A DNA stretch of 43,127 bases. Origin: Lachnospiraceae bacterium UBA1721. Its GTDB lineage: Bacteria; Bacillota; Clostridia; Lachnospirales; Lachnospiraceae. Positions within the stretch are counted from its first letter, which is position 1, and each line of letters opens with the position of its first letter. Of this stretch, positions 14,519-24,428 are shown one piece after another. The translations under genes were made by a program, and so were the position numbers. The stretch lies in the NCBI GenBank assembly GCA_002317155.1, contig DCIR01000030.1:1-43127 (forward strand). The letters are read 5' to 3'. Below the pieces are notes generated by a model. The model did no database searches. It was not told the origin of the DNA and was given only the letters and a program-made list of their open reading frames with translations.

Positions 14519-16600
14519 TCACTCTAAAAATTTCTGCTTAAAGTCATCTGACGGTATAGGCTTAGACTTAAGATAACCCTGATATGCATCACATCCCATA
14601 TCCATCAGCACTGTTCTGTCATCGTGATTCTCAACACCTTCTGCGATAACCTTAAGGCTCATGTCATGGCACATATTGATACAGTTCTTAAGAAGAAGCA
14701 TTGCCTTCTCCTGGCCGATTCTGACTATAAGCGAACGATCAAGCTTTACCCAGTCAAGGCCATCCAGCAAAAGCATTGTCAGCGAAGAATAATCTGTTCC
14801 CATATCATCGATTGAAATCTTAAGTCCCAATCTCTTAAGCTGAATCAGATATTCCTCCAATCTGATGGAATCCAGTGTCTTATTTGACTCTGTAAGCTCA
14901 AACTCCAAATTTCTGCGCTCAAATTCATACTTATCAAGAATAGAAGCCACCGTCTGAAGGAACTCATTTTCAACGATAGTTACACGCGAAATATTAACCG
15001 ATAACGCAAAACTGTCATTTCCGATATAATGCTGTTCCTGTAAAAACTCACAGGCGCGCTCTAATATATAGAAATCCAGCATCGGAATAAGCTTTTCCTG
15101 TTCAAGCATCGGCACAAACTCATACGGAGGAATAATATTACCATCCTCATCGAGTTTTCTTGCCAAAGCCTCCGCGCCTATAACTCTCTCATCATCTATA
15201 GAGGTTTTAGGCTGAAGATACATTACGAAACGCCCGTTATCGAAATCCCTTAACAATGCCTCAAGGAACTTAGGGCGATGCTTTGAGCTAACAGCACGAC
15301 TGCGCTCATAGTAACGCTGTTTTTCTACATACATAATCTGTTCAGCCTGAGTTGTTCTACGCTGAATATCTGATACATTAGACTTCCATATAAAGCCGAC
15401 GCTGGCAATATTTTCTGCCGCTGCCACCTGCTCAAGCAGCATTCCCATTGAACGCTGGAAATCAGCTCTCTCAATCTCAGGCACAATTACTACAAACTCA
15501 TCTCCGCTAAGTCTATAGATATTGTCTTCTGAAAAGAACTCCTTGAGTATATTAACAAAACTCTGAATCATCTGATCTCCGTACTGATGACCAAGAGTAT
15601 CATTAGTCTGTTTTAATCCATTAATATCACAAAACGCAAATCCAACATTATAAATACGATTCTCACGTATATATTCACAAAACTCATTGTATGCCGTGCG
15701 GTTTTTCACACCGGTCAACGCATCATAATGGCTCTGCCTATACAGCTGAATCTGTTTTTCAACCAGTTCTAATCTCTGATTCTCTTCAAGTGTGACATTC
15801 TGGAAGGTCACATAATAAATACGTCCACCGTCTTCAAGTTCTTTTGAATTGCATGATGAATAAATATATATTGTTTTGCCGGAGCCTGAACCACGAAGCC
15901 TGAACGTACAACTTGTGAATGAATCACCTACGCTGTTTTCAATCATTTCACGAACAAGCGGCACATCATCTTCCTCGCAGAAAGAATACAAATCCTTGTT
16001 CATAATCATAGCAAATTCTGCTTCAGTCCAAGCTCTGTGTTTGGAATCAAGCTGAGCTCCGACTATATTAGCCAGTTCAAGTAACTGCTTGTTGACAGAC
16101 AATGTGGTCTTTACCCCATCGGCAATCTTAAACACCAGCAATCCGATAGGAATAGAACTTACTATATCATTTAATGATTCGTTACTTTCAAGAAGACTAT
16201 TTTCTAATCCAATCAATTCCTGAAATGACGAAAAAAGGAGCAGCATTCCTTCTCGCTCATCCACCTCAATCATTCGAATATGCGCAAGTACCCATACAGC
16301 AGTTCCGTCCTTCTTTCTCTGACGGCTGATTGAATCTACTACTTTGCCTTCAAACGCTTCATCACGGGCATTTGCAGTCTTTTCCCTGTCAGCCTCATAA
16401 ATTGCTGCAAACGGATTCTCAGTTAATATTGCTTCAAATTCATCGTGGGTATAATCAAGTGAATAAGCAAGATATGGATTCGAATATGTATATTCTACAC
16501 GGCCTTCTTTGCTTTTTGTTATAATCAAAACCCCGGAAGGAAGACCATCAAATAAGCTTAATTCTTCTCTACTAAAATGTGGACATTTTATATTGTTCAT
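14519..16600 (-). CDS. PAS-GGDEF-EAL c-di-GMP signalling protein
   Basis: This 693-residue cytoplasmic protein begins with a PAS domain (about 15-130) and a second PAS-like region (about 140-275). Its GGDEF domain carries SGDEF at 365-369 instead of GGDEF, so cyclase activity is uncertain. The EAL domain retains EAL (E477), ELTES, IDDMGT (D598-D599), KLDRS (K619, D621), EGVE (E654) and QGYL, so phosphodiesterase activity is likely. The canonical DDFGTG loop is DDMGTD here. A sensory c-di-GMP phosphodiesterase is the best prediction. Only a weak AGGAT site precedes the ATG. Confidence 0.92.
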   Translation of the reverse strand: MNNIKCPHFSREELSLFDGLPSGVLIITKSKEGRVEYTYSNPYLAYSLDYTHDEFEAILTENPFAAIYEADREKTANARDEAFEGKVVDSISRQRKKDGTAVWVLAHIRMIEVDEREGMLLLFSSFQELIGLENSLLESNESLNDIVSSIPIGLLVFKIADGVKTTLSVNKQLLELANIVGAQLDSKHRAWTEAEFAMIMNKDLYSFCEEDDVPLVREMIENSVGDSFTSCTFRLRGSGSGKTIYIYSSCNSKELEDGGRIYYVTFQNVTLEENQRLELVEKQIQLYRQSHYDALTGVKNRTAYNEFCEYIRENRIYNVGFAFCDINGLKQTNDTLGHQYGDQMIQSFVNILKEFFSEDNIYRLSGDEFVVIVPEIERADFQRSMGMLLEQVAAAENIASVGFIWKSNVSDIQRRTTQAEQIMYVEKQRYYERSRAVSSKHRPKFLEALLRDFDNGRFVMYLQPKTSIDDERVIGAEALARKLDEDGNIIPPYEFVPMLEQEKLIPMLDFYILERACEFLQEQHYIGNDSFALSVNISRVTIVENEFLQTVASILDKYEFERRNLEFELTESNKTLDSIRLEEYLIQLKRLGLKISIDDMGTDYSSLTMLLLDGLDWVKLDRSLIVRIGQEKAMLLLKNCINMCHDMSLKVIAEGVENHDDRTVLMDMGCDAYQGYLKSKPIPSDDFKQKFLE

Positions 16601-16806
16601 CGTATCCTCATGTTAATTAAAAAATAACAGTTTCATACCATACGACATATATTTCTCAATAATATATTTTACCAAAAATGAGCAATTTTTACAATTGCCA
16701 AGCCATGCATTAAGCTCATCTTTCGTTGACATTGATTCAATATATTTAATATGTTATCATTCTACTGTTATGTTACATAAAAACACGTAAAGTCACGGTG
16801 AATAAT

Positions 16807-18267
16807 ATGCTTTTTAATTCATATATTTTCATTCTGTTCTTTTTACCTATATGTCTTATAGGTTATTTTACCATCAACCATTTCAAACAACATACCCTGG
16901 CTCAGGCCTTTATTCTGGGTATGTCATTATGGTTCTACGGATACTTTAATCCATGGTATATCTTCATAATCGTCGGAAGCATTATAGGCAACTATCTGAT
17001 TTATCTCGGAATAATAAAGCTCAAGAAAAATTCCGGCAAAAAAGCCAAAGCTCTGATGATTGTCGGCATAATCGCCAACCTCGCTCTGCTCGGTGTATTT
17101 AAGTATCTCGACTTTATGATAGCCAATATCAATGCAGTGCTTAAGACTGATCTGGCATTTCTAAAAATCGCTTTACCGCTCGGAATCAGCTTCTTTACAT
17201 TCCAGCAGATATCGTTCATCGTAGATTCTTATCGTGAGGATATCCCTAAGTATAACTTTATTTATTATGCGAGTTTCGTTGCATTTTTCCCGCAGCTGAT
17301 TGCAGGCCCCATAGTATCACACGATGAGATGATGCCTCAGTTCCTTGACAAGACTAAGAAAAGAATCAACTGGGGAAATATGGGACAGGGTATATACATT
17401 TTTGTCCTCGGTTTTGCAAAAAAAGTACTGCTTGCAGATACATTCAACAATGCTGTCGAGTACGGTTTTCTTAAGTATGCTTCCCTTGACAGCTTAAGTT
17501 CTATTCTCGTAATGCTTGCTTACACATTACAGATATATTTTGACTTCAGCGGTTACTGTGATATGGCCATCGGTGCGGCAAAAATGTTTAACATCGATTT
17601 ACCTATCAACTTTAACTCTCCTTACAAGGCATTGAGCATAAGAGAATTCTGGCAGCGCTGGCACATCACACTTTCCCGCTTCCTTACCAAATATATCTAC
17701 ATTCCTCTCGGCGGAAGCAGAAAAGGAATTGTAAGAACATGCATTAACCTTTTTATAATCTTCCTTGTCAGCGGACTTTGGCACGGAGCTGCATGGACAT
17801 TCGTATTCTGGGGCGCCGCTTACGGTGTACTGATGATTATCGAGCGAATCTTTGAGAAGCCTCTCCAAAAGGTTCACCCTGCACTTAAATGGCTTGTTAC
17901 TTTTACCCTGGTAAATGTACTCTGGATATTCTTCAGAGCAGATTCATTCTCACAGGCTACAGCACTTGTCACCAAGGTATTTTTCTGGGGCTACGGTCCT
18001 ATGCATACAGAACTTATCAAGGCATTTCGTACTGTTGAATTTACCAAAATCTTCAGCGTATTCGGCCTTGAAAACCACTATCCGAATATATGCATCGCAC
18101 TCTACTATACCGTATCAATGCTCCTTATCTTAGGTACGAGTAACTCAAGCGAGCGCATGAAGGATTTCAAGTTCAGAGGAATCAGATGCTTCACTACAGC
18201 CTTCCTCTTCATCTGGTGCCTGTGCTCACTCACCGGAATCAACGTATTCCTGTACTTTAATTTCTAA
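16807..18267 (+). CDS. MBOAT-family membrane O-acyltransferase
   Basis: This multi-spanning protein of 486 residues belongs to the AlgI/DltB branch of MBOAT transferases. Conserved landmarks are FQQISFIVD, FFPQLIAGP, FDFSGYCDMA, FWQRWHITLSRF, YIPLGGSRKG and the catalytic histidine in SGLWHGAAW (about residue 326). Such enzymes move acyl groups across the membrane to an extracellular acceptor. I place the start at ATG 16807, preceded by GGTGA; an in-frame GTG at 16798 lacks a ribosome binding site. A TTGACA lies at 16726-16731 upstream. It is followed after 52 nt by a DltD/AlgX-like gene, the usual partner arrangement for surface polysaccharide O-acetylation. Confidence 0.93.
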   Translation: MLFNSYIFILFFLPICLIGYFTINHFKQHTLAQAFILGMSLWFYGYFNPWYIFIIVGSIIGNYLIYLGIIKLKKNSGKKAKALMIVGIIANLALLGVFKYLDFMIANINAVLKTDLAFLKIALPLGISFFTFQQISFIVDSYREDIPKYNFIYYASFVAFFPQLIAGPIVSHDEMMPQFLDKTKKRINWGNMGQGIYIFVLGFAKKVLLADTFNNAVEYGFLKYASLDSLSSILVMLAYTLQIYFDFSGYCDMAIGAAKMFNIDLPINFNSPYKALSIREFWQRWHITLSRFLTKYIYIPLGGSRKGIVRTCINLFIIFLVSGLWHGAAWTFVFWGAAYGVLMIIERIFEKPLQKVHPALKWLVTFTLVNVLWIFFRADSFSQATALVTKVFFWGYGPMHTELIKAFRTVEFTKIFSVFGLENHYPNICIALYYTVSMLLILGTSNSSERMKDFKFRGIRCFTTAFLFIWCLCSLTGINVFLYFNF

Positions 18268-18319
18268 TAAACTATACGTGAAGCTTTATAAAAAATGATA
18301 AGAAAGTATAGAAAATAGT

Positions 18320-19411
18320 ATGAATAAGAAAGCTAAAAAATGGACGCTCGCCACAGTTATCTTAATGATACTTGCCATGTTGGCTATCATTGCTCTTGTA
18401 GCTGTAGTCGATCCGTTTTTCCACTATCATAAACCACTTAAATCAATAACCTATAATGTCTTTGATGAACGTTATCAAAATTATGGTATAGCTAAAAATT
18501 TTGACTACGATGCGATTATCGTCGGCACTTCAATGACAGAGAATTTCAAGGCTACCCAGCTTGACAGTCTTTTCTCTGTCAACTCAGTAAAAACACCTTT
18601 TGCAGGCGGTACCTTCAAGGAAGTAAGCGATCTTCTCGATGTAGCCATAGATAACAATCCTAATCTTAAAATGGTCGTTAGAAGCATCGACAACAATATG
18701 CTCTTTAACGACAAGGATCTGGTAAGCTACTCTTTGGACAGCTACCCCACTTATCTCTATGACGATAACCTGTTAAACGATACTAAATATGTATTTAACA
18801 AATCAGTCGTACTCAATTCTATCCAGAATGTCCTCGGAGTAAGTGAAGACGGTAAACTCACAACAGATTTTGATGCTTACGGAAGCTGGGCTAATGATTA
18901 TCCGATAGGTGCCTCATGGGTTAACAGAAATTATAACCGTGCAGCACTTACCCCTGCAGATGAACAGACTCCTATATCCGACGCAGAGCTTGAAAATCTG
19001 CGCGCCAGCATCAGTCAAAACTATATAAAACAGATTGAGGCCAACCCTGATATAGATTTTTACCTGTTCTTCCCTCCGTACAACATTTATTATTTTGACT
19101 TCTACAGAATGAACGGAGACCTTGAAAAACAGCTTCAGGCAGAACGTGTCGCCGTTGAGATGCTGGTCAACTACGATAATGTTCATTTGTATTCGTTCTA
19201 TACCAATTATGATTTAATATGGGATATCAGCAGATATCGTGACATAGGTCACTACTGTTCAGAGATAAACGAAGAAATCCTTGTGTGGATGCATGACGGA
19301 GTGGGTCGTATCACCCCCGAAAACTGCGAAGCATACTGCAATGAAGTATACGAATACTATACCACCCTCGACTATGATGCAATGTATGCGCAGCTGTCAG
19401 TGTTACAGTAA
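18320..19411 (+). CDS. Membrane-anchored SGNH/DltD-like partner of the acyltransferase
   Basis: This 363-residue protein has one N-terminal membrane anchor (about 9-31) and an extracytoplasmic domain. A GTSMTENF box at about 69-76 resembles the Gly-x-Ser nucleophile block of SGNH hydrolase-like proteins that accompany MBOAT transferases, such as DltD and AlgX/AlgJ. The downstream DIGHYCSEINEEIL segment is a plausible catalytic Asp-x-x-His region. Together with the upstream MBOAT gene it probably acylates a cell-wall or exopolysaccharide acceptor. The family assignment is by pattern and neighbourhood and is not as firm as the MBOAT call. Confidence 0.75.
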   Translation: MNKKAKKWTLATVILMILAMLAIIALVAVVDPFFHYHKPLKSITYNVFDERYQNYGIAKNFDYDAIIVGTSMTENFKATQLDSLFSVNSVKTPFAGGTFKEVSDLLDVAIDNNPNLKMVVRSIDNNMLFNDKDLVSYSLDSYPTYLYDDNLLNDTKYVFNKSVVLNSIQNVLGVSEDGKLTTDFDAYGSWANDYPIGASWVNRNYNRAALTPADEQTPISDAELENLRASISQNYIKQIEANPDIDFYLFFPPYNIYYFDFYRMNGDLEKQLQAERVAVEMLVNYDNVHLYSFYTNYDLIWDISRYRDIGHYCSEINEEILVWMHDGVGRITPENCEAYCNEVYEYYTTLDYDAMYAQLSVLQ

Positions 19412-19456
19412 TTATCACAGTGAATCGTGCAACATTCTTATGTAAATAGTGTAAAT

Positions 19457-19487
19457 AAAAACGCCTACCGAGATGATAGGCGTTTTT
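19457..19487. terminator. Bidirectional intrinsic terminator
   Basis: AAAAACGCCTA and TAGGCGTTTTT form a perfect 11-bp stem with a 9-nt loop. It separates the plus-strand acyltransferase unit from the minus-strand fructokinase. Confidence 0.93.
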
Positions 19488-19504
19488 CATTTATTATTCA
19501 ATAT

Positions 19505-20485
19505 TTATGAACGTATTTTCAGTAATTCTGTAACCTCATCTACTGTGGGCATCACTCTGAGTGCACCTTTTCTGGTAGTTATAATAGATGCTGCTGCATT
19601 AGCAAAATTAAGCATCTTCTTTAAGCTTTCATCCGACATACTATCTATACCATTCTCTAAAACAAAATTAAGTACGCAGGCCATAAATGTATCTCCGGCG
19701 CCAGTTGTCTCGATGGTATTTTCCCGGATGAATGGTTCGCAGAACAATTCGCATTTATATGTGTTTCCACGATAGAACACTTTACTTCCGTTCTTTCCTA
19801 ATGTGGCACATATTATTTTAGCGGAAGTCTTCTCAGCGATAACAGACACTCCCTTGTCTATGTCTTTTTCCCCTGTCAAAAACTCTATCTCGTCATCCGC
19901 AATTTTTAATATATCGCATTCAGATATTCCATACCACATAGCCGCCTTAGCGACCTCTACATCATTCCATAACAAAGGTCTGTAATTGGGATCAAAAGAT
20001 ATTATTGCGCCGGCCTGTTTTGCCATGTTTACTGCACATTTTGTGACCTCCGCAATAGCACTGTCAGTCATTGACAATGTGCCGAAATGGAACACTCTTG
20101 TATCCGCTAAAAGCTCCTTATCAAAATCCGATGTGCGAAGCATCATATCCGCACCGGGCTTTCTGTAAAAAGAAAAGCTTCTGTCTCCATCTGCCTTAGT
20201 ATGTACAAACGCAAGTGTTGTAGGGATATCAGCATCCTTGGTCAAATAGTCAGTATTAATCCCCTGCTCTTTGACTGCGCCTATTAGCATCTCTCCAAAA
20301 GAATCATTTCCAACCTTACCGATAAAGGCAGTCTTCTTACCAAGCCTTTGAAGCATCGACAGTACGTTACAGGGTGCTCCGCCCGGATTGGCCTCAAATA
20401 AAGGATTCCCCTGTTCACTTATTCCATTACCGGTAAAATCAATCAGCAGCTCGCCAAGAGCCACCACATCAAACCTTTTATTCAT
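19505..20485 (-). CDS. scrK: PfkB-family sugar kinase, fructokinase-like
   Basis: This 326-residue kinase has the PfkB signatures NPGGAPCNVL with GKVGND near the N-terminus and TTGAGDTFMA with the catalytic base D265 near the C-terminus. The opening DVVALGELLIDF and the FYRKPGADMML segment fit the fructokinase subgroup, which phosphorylates fructose released from sucrose or fructans. No sucrose hydrolase or transporter is adjacent, so the physiological source of substrate is not visible. The gene lies 106 nt downstream of the MutS-like pair and may be transcribed separately. Confidence 0.87.
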   Translation of the reverse strand: MNKRFDVVALGELLIDFTGNGISEQGNPLFEANPGGAPCNVLSMLQRLGKKTAFIGKVGNDSFGEMLIGAVKEQGINTDYLTKDADIPTTLAFVHTKADGDRSFSFYRKPGADMMLRTSDFDKELLADTRVFHFGTLSMTDSAIAEVTKCAVNMAKQAGAIISFDPNYRPLLWNDVEVAKAAMWYGISECDILKIADDEIEFLTGEKDIDKGVSVIAEKTSAKIICATLGKNGSKVFYRGNTYKCELFCEPFIRENTIETTGAGDTFMACVLNFVLENGIDSMSDESLKKMLNFANAAASIITTRKGALRVMPTVDEVTELLKIRS

Positions 20486-20591
20486 TATCTATTCCCACCT
20501 GTTGCTCTCCCGGTCTACTCACACTGCCGCCAGCTCACACTACTGTCCTATGCTCTACTTATTCTGCCCATCCAACCAACAGTAGCGAATC

Positions 20592-22265
20592 TTATGTTTC
20601 CGCATCCTTACCCAGAATCATTCTGTCATACAGATCCAGTCCAAAGCTTGTAAGCTGAGGTACACATGGAATCATTCTGTATGTACGCTCTCCGCTGTCA
20701 AGACGCTCAGCACTTAAGAATACTACATTTGTCTCCTCTATGCCCTTGTCCTTCTTTTCCTGTTCCTTCTCTTCATACAGACGCTTAGCAAATGTAAGCA
20801 GATGTGTAACAGTCGCTACGTTAACACCCATCTGTGTCATGGCCTGTAAAATATCGTAAGCAATTACTGAACCTTCTTTTTCTGTAGTGGTTGCAAACGA
20901 CTCATTCAGAAGCACCAGTGAAGTACCCGGAGCCTCCTCCTCGTTTTTACGCAGATAATCTACAATCTGGCTCATACGCTTAAGCTCTTCATCCAAACGG
21001 CCACTGTTCATCTCACTGTCCTCACGTCTCGTAAAATGAGTGAACATTCCGGGATAGAGCGGTGCCTCATATTCATCTGCAAGAACCGGCATTCCTGCCT
21101 GAAGAAGAATCTGAGCAATACCGATACTGCGCAGGAAGGTTGATTTACCACCCTGGTTGGCTCCGGTAACTACCAGCATATTTTTATCCTTAATCTCACA
21201 TGTATTGCCTACAGGAACCATATGCTGTTCTAGGCACATTACCAATTCCATCAGTTCCTTAAATTTATAAGACTGTTTCTCACCCACCTTAGGAAAAGTA
21301 AGTGACATTGAGTACCTTCTCATCTGATCCTGAAGGAAGCACACGCCTGTCATAAACGCACTCTGCATCTGAAGCTGATCAAAAAATGCTCCTATTTCAT
21401 CCACAAATCCATTAAGACTCTCACAGAGATATCTGACCATCATGCGTTCCATATAAGCACCCTGATCAAGGAGCTTGGGATTCTTTGCAAGCTGAATTGA
21501 ATCGGGAACCAGTTTATTCTTATAGTCATCCATTTTGCTCAAGATTCCGCCCGGCTTATGGAACTTCTTATCCAGACTCTGCAGCTCTTCAAGCTTAAAC
21601 GAATCAAATCTTAATGCATCACCGATTCTGCAACCCAGCACAATTTCAGGTACACAGATTCGGCCCGCCTTCATCTTTTCCTCGCGTTCTTCACCAAGAA
21701 CATAGAATGACAAATCATCCAATACCTTGCGAATTCTTTTTTCCTTATCCTCTGTCAGTTCTTCATTGATTCTGGCAATCAGATTGTTCAGTCCTTCGGA
21801 AGAAAAATTATCCTTCTTTTCCTCCAGCTTGCTTCTTACCGTACACAGCGTATTGAGCAGCATATTGATAACCTTAATATTGGTAATCATCTCGCCGGCT
21901 GCATCCTGTTCCTGATGCTTCTTACCGTTACGCCCCATGGCTTCCCAAACATCCTTAAGCTTGGTAGTCAGTTCATACAGTTCCTCGGCCAGCTCCGGTA
22001 CCTTCAGAAAATCCTTGATAACTGCCTGTCTGTACTCTACCTCTTCCTTGGTACGAAGAGGTGCCATAATAACACGGCGCATGGTCTGCTCAATAAAAGG
22101 ATCAGCACCTGTTACTCTTTCTACGTTTCCCTTTTTCCAGATAACTTTCTGAGCACTTACTCTGAAAATAGTGTTAAGGTGAAGATCATCGATAATAGTC
22201 TTTTCGTCGTCATATTTTTTAATATGATTCCAGTCTTTATCGGCAAATAATAATCCCGCTATCAT
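20592..22265 (-). CDS. MutS-like ATPase lacking mismatch-recognition domain (second of a pair)
   Basis: The C-terminal ABC-type ATPase shows Walker A GANQGGKST (368-376), Walker B VLLNE (451-455) followed by SFATTT where MutS has the ELGRGT loop, and the THLLTF switch histidine. The N-terminal 350 residues are mostly helical and correspond to the core/lever part of MutS; the mismatch-binding domain I with Phe-x-Glu is absent. It overlaps the upstream paralogue by 4 nt (ATGA), so the two are coupled and may form a heterodimer. A role in canonical mismatch repair is doubtful; recombination or another DNA-structure role is possible. Confidence 0.85.
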   Translation of the reverse strand: MIAGLLFADKDWNHIKKYDDEKTIIDDLHLNTIFRVSAQKVIWKKGNVERVTGADPFIEQTMRRVIMAPLRTKEEVEYRQAVIKDFLKVPELAEELYELTTKLKDVWEAMGRNGKKHQEQDAAGEMITNIKVINMLLNTLCTVRSKLEEKKDNFSSEGLNNLIARINEELTEDKEKRIRKVLDDLSFYVLGEEREEKMKAGRICVPEIVLGCRIGDALRFDSFKLEELQSLDKKFHKPGGILSKMDDYKNKLVPDSIQLAKNPKLLDQGAYMERMMVRYLCESLNGFVDEIGAFFDQLQMQSAFMTGVCFLQDQMRRYSMSLTFPKVGEKQSYKFKELMELVMCLEQHMVPVGNTCEIKDKNMLVVTGANQGGKSTFLRSIGIAQILLQAGMPVLADEYEAPLYPGMFTHFTRREDSEMNSGRLDEELKRMSQIVDYLRKNEEEAPGTSLVLLNESFATTTEKEGSVIAYDILQAMTQMGVNVATVTHLLTFAKRLYEEKEQEKKDKGIEETNVVFLSAERLDSGERTYRMIPCVPQLTSFGLDLYDRMILGKDAET

Positions 22266-23800
22266 TCCTCTTCTCCTTTCAATCTATTTTTAACCTGCTC
22301 AAAATGCAGTCTATGCTTTTCAACCAACAAAATCGATGATTCCAGAGCAGGATCAGTACTTCTTACAATCTTAAAATTCTGTCTGTGCTCCTCATTCATC
22401 ATTGCACGCAGACTGACGATTCCCGGATCCTCCTTACTCAGATCCTGCAAGTGAGTAACATATATTCCGTGACATCCCTGTCCCACAAAATGATCCAGCA
22501 CACGCTTACCCATTATGCAAGCATCATAGTTCGCCGCAGTGGTAAACAGCTCATTGATAACCACAAAATCATTTTTCTGTGTGCTGTCCTCCATCATCGG
22601 TGCCAGTCTGGTCAATTCCTCTGCCAGCTTACCCTTACCGGTCTCCACACTTTCCTCTACACTAAAGTGAGTCAGGATTCTCGCATAAAAAGGAATCTCA
22701 GCTCTTTTAGCCGGTACAGGGAGTCCTAATTTTGAGAAAAAAACAAGCTGACCCAGGCTTCTTGCAAAGGTAGTCTTACCGCCCTGATTAGGTCCTGTAA
22801 GCACAAAGAAATTCTCATCCTCTTCCATCCTGGTGTCGTTAGCTATGGGCATTATTCCATCCCTGCTCATCTGACATGCAAGCGCCAGATCATAGAGATC
22901 CTCAGCCACCATTTTTTTACTGTCCGATTTCTTAGCCGGCACAAAATACAATCCACGCTCTTTCATCACTCTCTCGAATGTAAGGAATGACAGATAAAAT
23001 GCGATTTCATCAGCAAGCTGCAAAATGTACTCTTCCGCATAATCGCCCGCTTCCTTGATAAAGCGAGTCAGATTACCGAACACCTGCGGCTTTTTATCAT
23101 ATATTATGGTGATTACCTCTTCTTCCAGAGCAGTAATCTCCACCGCATCACCCAAGGGATTTTTTCTTTGAAAAAAAGTAAGAAACTTCTGGTTATCCTT
23201 ATCAGGAGTAGAAAACTCCTTGAGGAACGAATCATATTTTCCCTCTACTTCCTCAAAAGAAACATACAGGAAATGATCCTTATATCTTAATTTGATTGGT
23301 ATATCATCGAGAGACTTTCTAATTGCGCTGACTTCTTCCTCAAGCTTTTTGTATCTATCACTTGATACATAGTCGCTCAAAAGCTGCATCAGTTTGGTCA
23401 TACCTTCAGACTCAAGCTTTACCTCTGACAGTCTTTTGTACAGTGTATCAACTGCATTCAGATAAATCTTCATCTCGCTTAAGGTCATTACCATTTTCTG
23501 AAGTTCTGATCTGGTCTGCTTCTTATTTTCCAGAATCTTGGCCCGATTTTTCATCTCCTCGCGGAAATCGACAAGTATCTCATACATACCATCGCGACAG
23601 ATGTCTTTATATACAGATTTTCTATACTCCTGCCCCTGCTCATCAGAAGGAAAATATCTGTACATCGCAGATACATCCTCCTTCCAATATGCGTTTATCT
23701 CCTTCATTATTCGATCAATATTAAAATCAATATAATAAGGACTTAACGCAACTGTATCCTTATATGTACCATCACTATCAAGAATACTAAAAATAGCCAT
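22262..23800 (-). CDS. MutS-like ATPase lacking mismatch-recognition domain (first of a pair)
   Basis: This 512-residue protein has Walker A GPNQGGKTT (336-344), Walker B FVVINE (412-417) followed by LFTTAANYDA, and the VTHLQDL switch motif. As in its downstream partner, the N-terminal domain is helical and lacks MutS domains I and II. The two share architecture but have diverged strongly, which suits an obligate heterodimer. A TATAAT lies at 23853-23848 on the minus strand about 50 bases upstream of the ATG. It starts the two-gene unit. The exact MutS subfamily cannot be fixed from sequence inspection. Confidence 0.85.
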   Translation of the reverse strand: MAIFSILDSDGTYKDTVALSPYYIDFNIDRIMKEINAYWKEDVSAMYRYFPSDEQGQEYRKSVYKDICRDGMYEILVDFREEMKNRAKILENKKQTRSELQKMVMTLSEMKIYLNAVDTLYKRLSEVKLESEGMTKLMQLLSDYVSSDRYKKLEEEVSAIRKSLDDIPIKLRYKDHFLYVSFEEVEGKYDSFLKEFSTPDKDNQKFLTFFQRKNPLGDAVEITALEEEVITIIYDKKPQVFGNLTRFIKEAGDYAEEYILQLADEIAFYLSFLTFERVMKERGLYFVPAKKSDSKKMVAEDLYDLALACQMSRDGIMPIANDTRMEEDENFFVLTGPNQGGKTTFARSLGQLVFFSKLGLPVPAKRAEIPFYARILTHFSVEESVETGKGKLAEELTRLAPMMEDSTQKNDFVVINELFTTAANYDACIMGKRVLDHFVGQGCHGIYVTHLQDLSKEDPGIVSLRAMMNEEHRQNFKIVRSTDPALESSILLVEKHRLHFEQVKNRLKGEEE

Positions 23801-23934
23801 TTTGCACTTCCCCCGATTAATCGTACAATCAAAAAACCTTCTCTCATATTATACAAAAAGTGCGGAAGATTTGCTATGAAATCTAACCGCACATTTTGCA
23901 ATTCAATCCATTATTCTCTCTCGGAAAATAATAA

Positions 23935-23988
23935 CAGAACGCTGCTATTAATCCTTCATTCCAGAACGCTGCTATTAATCCTTCATTC
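23935..23988. repeat. 27-bp perfect tandem duplication at the marR stop codon
   Basis: The 27-bp segment at 23935-23961 is repeated exactly at 23962-23988. The second copy contains the last codons and stop of the MarR-type gene, and the first is a downstream duplicate of that end. Perfect identity indicates a recent event. Confidence 0.92.
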
Positions 23989-24409
23989 CATCCATGACTG
24001 CATGGAGTATTCGATACAGTTCCGCTGCATCCTCAGGTGCCAGCGAAATGCATTTTGATACCTTAGTCGGAATCTCTGACGCCTTCTCCTTAAGTGCTTC
24101 ACCTTCAGACGTAAGAGTCACTATAAGATTACGCTCATCTTCCTTGGATCTGGCTCTTGTGATATATCCCTTTTTCTCAATCGTCTTAAGCACAGGAGTA
24201 AGTGTACCCGAATCAAGGTATAAATAATCTCCCAGCTCTTTTACAGTTATCTGCTTATGCTCCCACATAACCATCATAGTTATATACTGAGTATATGTTA
24301 AATCTATTTCATCTAAAAATGGCTTGTACTGACGTACCACTTCCTTGGCACATACATATAGCGGGAAGCACAGCTGATTCTCCAGCTTCAGGCTGTCGTA
24401 TTTATCCAT
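23975..24409 (-). CDS. MarR-family regulator, OhrR-like
   Basis: This 144-residue winged-helix protein has a QITVKELGDYLYLDSGTLTP recognition region and wing RSKEDERN, as in the OhrR/MgrA group. The N-terminal cysteine in ENQLCFPLY (C14) matches the peroxide-sensing cysteine of OhrR, so it probably responds to organic hydroperoxides or oxidants. No ohr gene is adjacent. Upstream on the same strand lies a remnant of an ABC transporter, a possible lost target. An inverted repeat overlaps its own -10 box, suggesting autoregulation. Confidence 0.88.
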   Translation of the reverse strand: MDKYDSLKLENQLCFPLYVCAKEVVRQYKPFLDEIDLTYTQYITMMVMWEHKQITVKELGDYLYLDSGTLTPVLKTIEKKGYITRARSKEDERNLIVTLTSEGEALKEKASEIPTKVSKCISLAPEDAAELYRILHAVMDGMKD

Positions 24410-24428
24410 ATAATTCTCCTTATTAAAC

